Below are positions 40,714 through 42,610 of a stretch of 42,610 nucleotides of DNA, one piece after another. Position numbers and translations under genes: made by a program. The notes under the pieces are model-generated. The model ran no database searches, was not told the DNA's origin, and saw only the letters and a list, made by a program, of their open reading frames with translations. Numbering within the stretch: the stretch's first letter is position 1; each line of letters starts with the position of its first letter. Source of the stretch: Verrucomicrobiota bacterium (GTDB lineage Bacteria > Verrucomicrobiota > Verrucomicrobiia > Limisphaerales > UBA8199); contig PSRM01000360.1 of assembly GCA_003176045.1 (NCBI GenBank), positions 1 to 42,610 of the forward strand. Direction: 5' to 3'.

Positions 40714-42396
40714 ATGACGACTGGCGAACAATTGGTGGCAGAGTATGCCGAAACCGGCTCAGAAACCGCCTTTCGCGAAGTGGTGGAACGGTATGTGAAC
40801 CTGGTTTATTCCTCGGCGTTGCGCCTGATGAACGGTGATGCGTTTCTGGCGCAGGACGTGGCCCAAACCGTTTTTTCGGATCTTGCCAGGTCGTCCGGCA
40901 AGCTCTCCAGGAAGGTGATGCTGGGCGGCTGGCTGCATCGTCATACTTGTTTTGTCGCCAGCAACCTCATGCGCGGTGAACGCCGGCGCCAATTCCGTGA
41001 AAGGCAGGCCCTCGAAATGAACTCAACCGAAGACCATTCAGAGGCGAACCTCGCCCAGGTCGCACCCATCCTCGATGAAGCCGTCAACCAGCTTGAGCCG
41101 GAGGATCGGGCCGCCATCCTGCTGCGGTTTTTCGAACAAAAGGATTTTCAATCAGTCGGACACGCCCTGGGCAGCAGCGAGGAGGCGGCCCGCAAACGAG
41201 TCACTCGCGCGCTGGACAAACTCCATTTGTCGCTGACACGCCGTGGGATCGTTCTCTCGGCAGGCGCTTTGGCCGCCGTGCTGAGCGGCCAGGCCGTCAC
41301 GGCTGCCCCGGCGGGATTGGCCCTCAGCATTTCCACCACGGCCCTGGCCGCGGCAGCCGCCGCCGGCTCGGGCACCACCCTAACTCTTTTAAAAATTATG
41401 AGCATGACCAAATTACAAATCGGCATCGCCGCAGCCGTCGTTGTGGCAATCGCAATCCCCCTCGTGGTGCAATCTGAAAAGAACAAAACGCTCCGCCAGG
41501 AAAACGCCTCATTGCGCCAGCAAACTGAGCAACTCGCTGGATTGGAGGATCAAAACAAGAGCCTGACTGTGGAGAACGGCCGCTTATCGGACCTGCTTGC
41601 CGAAGCGGGAAAGACTTCCTCGGTGGCGCGGTCAAACCAGCAACTTCGGGAACTAGCGAAACTCCGGAGCGAGGTTGGCAAATTGAAAACGGCCGCCGCC
41701 ACGCCCAAGCCCAGCATGACCAGCGGTCTGATGTCCGACCCAGCCATGCGAAAGATGATTCGGGACTCGCAGAAGATGGGCATGGAGGCGATCTTCAAAC
41801 AGTTCATCACGGACGCCAAATTTACACCTGATCAAACCACCAACTTCGTGAACGCGCTGGGCGACCACATCATGGCCAACATTGATCAAATATCCGGGTT
41901 GATGCGCGACAAAAAATCACCCGAGGAAATTGACCAGGTCTTCACCCAGCAGGAAGCGGCGTTCCAACAGAAAATGCAGGAATTGCTCGGCCCCGACTCC
42001 TCTGCTCAGTTCCAGGACTATACTCGAAACCTGGCAAGCCATTTAACAGCGGAGCAATTCAAGGGGCAGATGACGGGCGACCAGGCCGCTAAAGACCAGA
42101 AAGGCACACAACTCTATGACATCATGCGCGAGGAAACACAAGCCGCTCTCAGCCAGGCCGGTCTGTCTCCCGACTTCCAGACCGTGCCCATTCTCAATTT
42201 TCGCAATTTCGCTTCCGAAGAAGAGGGCGAAAAGAATTTGAAGCTGCTCCAGGACATCTACAGTCGTGTCTCGGCCCGGGCGGCCGCCTTCCTCAGTCCC
42301 GACGAACTGGAAAAGTTCAACCAGTTTCAAACCATGGCCATTCAACAAAACCGTTCCGGCCTGGCCATGAACCGCAAAATGATGGCGCCGCAGTGA
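40714..42396 (+). CDS. ECF sigma factor fused to a membrane-anchored C-terminal domain
   Basis: A 560-residue fusion. Residues 1-175 are an ECF sigma factor: region 2 in AFREVVERYVNLVYSSALRL and AQDVAQTVFSDLARSSGKLS, region 4 in LEPEDRAAILLRFFEQKDFQ and SVGHALGSSEEAARKRVTRA. An Ala-rich hydrophobic segment (LSAGALAAVLSGQAVTAAPA) and a second one (IGIAAAVVVAIAIPLVVQ, about 236-253) follow. Then come a coiled coil (KTLRQENASLRQQTEQLAGL onward) and a helical C-terminal domain of about 230 residues. The plan suggests a membrane-tethered sigma factor whose outer domain controls release. Such fusions are a trait I associate with Pedosphaera-type Verrucomicrobiota. Upstream, three GTCC/GTC words lie near a T-rich stretch, but no promoter is firmly recognisable. 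No separate anti-sigma gene is present. Confidence 0.9.
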   Translation: MTTGEQLVAEYAETGSETAFREVVERYVNLVYSSALRLMNGDAFLAQDVAQTVFSDLARSSGKLSRKVMLGGWLHRHTCFVASNLMRGERRRQFRERQALEMNSTEDHSEANLAQVAPILDEAVNQLEPEDRAAILLRFFEQKDFQSVGHALGSSEEAARKRVTRALDKLHLSLTRRGIVLSAGALAAVLSGQAVTAAPAGLALSISTTALAAAAAAGSGTTLTLLKIMSMTKLQIGIAAAVVVAIAIPLVVQSEKNKTLRQENASLRQQTEQLAGLEDQNKSLTVENGRLSDLLAEAGKTSSVARSNQQLRELAKLRSEVGKLKTAAATPKPSMTSGLMSDPAMRKMIRDSQKMGMEAIFKQFITDAKFTPDQTTNFVNALGDHIMANIDQISGLMRDKKSPEEIDQVFTQQEAAFQQKMQELLGPDSSAQFQDYTRNLASHLTAEQFKGQMTGDQAAKDQKGTQLYDIMREETQAALSQAGLSPDFQTVPILNFRNFASEEEGEKNLKLLQDIYSRVSARAAAFLSPDELEKFNQFQTMAIQQNRSGLAMNRKMMAPQ

Positions 42397-42464
42397 CTGG
42401 AGCAATCCGCCGCATCCCAGAGAGAATTAACCGCGGATTACGCTGATTACACGGATATTCTGAC

Positions 42465-42517
42465 GAACAACAAAGCAACAAAGGAACAAAGAGGTCACGG
42501 TCCTTTGTCTCTTTGAG
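42465..42517. repeat. AACAAAG repeat hairpin in the 3' flank
   Basis: Units AACAAAG/CAACAAAG/GAACAAAG (42465-42494) oppose CCTTTGTCTCTTTGA (42502-42516), giving a short imperfect hairpin. The rest of 42397-42610 holds a GCGGATTACGCTGATTACAC phrase and a GTAGCAGCCGAGGTAACGAG phrase but no gene. Confidence 0.65.
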
Positions 42518-42610
42518 GGTGTGAAAAAATCCAAAACCTCGTAGCAGCCGAGGTAACGAGAAAAGCATAGCATTGACCGGAGAGGGTACAGGGGGCGGAG
42601 CGTCAATGCT

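Overview
The window looks like chromosome of a soil or freshwater Verrucomicrobiota, most likely of the Pedosphaera/Limisphaerales type. This rests on an ECF sigma factor fused to a membrane and coiled-coil domain, the GldA/F/G plus DUF4340 gene run, a secreted basic-secretory-protein peptidase, a shortage of good Shine-Dalgarno sites, and intergenic DNA packed with short-period repeats and hairpins. No ribosomal RNA, tRNA, CRISPR array, phage or IS transposase was seen. The assignment comes from gene content and was not checked by any search.

Layout. 1-3.7 kb: an aldehyde dehydrogenase, two small proteins (one DUF883-like) and a secreted clan-A glycoside hydrolase. 4.1-8.5 kb (minus): two overlapping sensor kinases (MASE1-PAS-GAF-HisKA and REC-GAF-HisKA_3). 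8.8-13.0 kb (plus): a truncated ANL adenylating enzyme, an aldehyde-dehydrogenase-fold acyl reductase without the usual general-base Glu, and an iron alcohol dehydrogenase. Together they look like a carboxylic acid to aldehyde to alcohol module resembling EhpF/EhpG. 13.0-15.9 kb (minus): two small proteins, then an aminotransferase behind an Lrp/AsnC regulator. 16.3-21.0 kb: a TPR protein, a YetF-like membrane protein, a TPR protein overlapping a Ycf46-like AAA+ ATPase, a small basic-tailed protein and an ECF sigma factor. 21.5-23.4 kb: a secreted beta-propeller protein and a small conserved protein. 23.7-28.3 kb (minus): 2-oxoglutarate dehydrogenase E2 and E1; no E3 gene is present. 28.5-37.5 kb (plus): ABC ATPase, permease, GldG-like, DUF4340 and AsmA-like genes. 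37.6-42.4 kb: a secreted metallopeptidase, an O-methyltransferase, a secreted unknown and the ECF fusion.

The most striking signal is the repeats. Arrays with a 7-base period fill many intergenic gaps, and most units (CAAACAC, CAAACTC, CAAACTT, CAAAGTC, CGAAGTC, CGAAATC) form a chain of single-base changes. In all four gaps of the ABC/Gld-like run the arrays are arranged as two opposed arms with an off-phase purine-rich break at matching places. Because 7 is coprime to 3, an array reads the same 7-residue cycle in every frame. Such arrays also sit inside two TCA-cycle genes: they make up most of a roughly 180-residue linker in E2, where no peripheral subunit-binding domain can be seen, and they form an insert in E1. 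E1 also carries an in-frame 35-bp inverted repeat whose ends match a MITE-like element found elsewhere in the window. Other repeat families are a 150-180 bp palindromic element (two copies), a 99-bp tandem triplicate and several long perfect or near-perfect hairpins.
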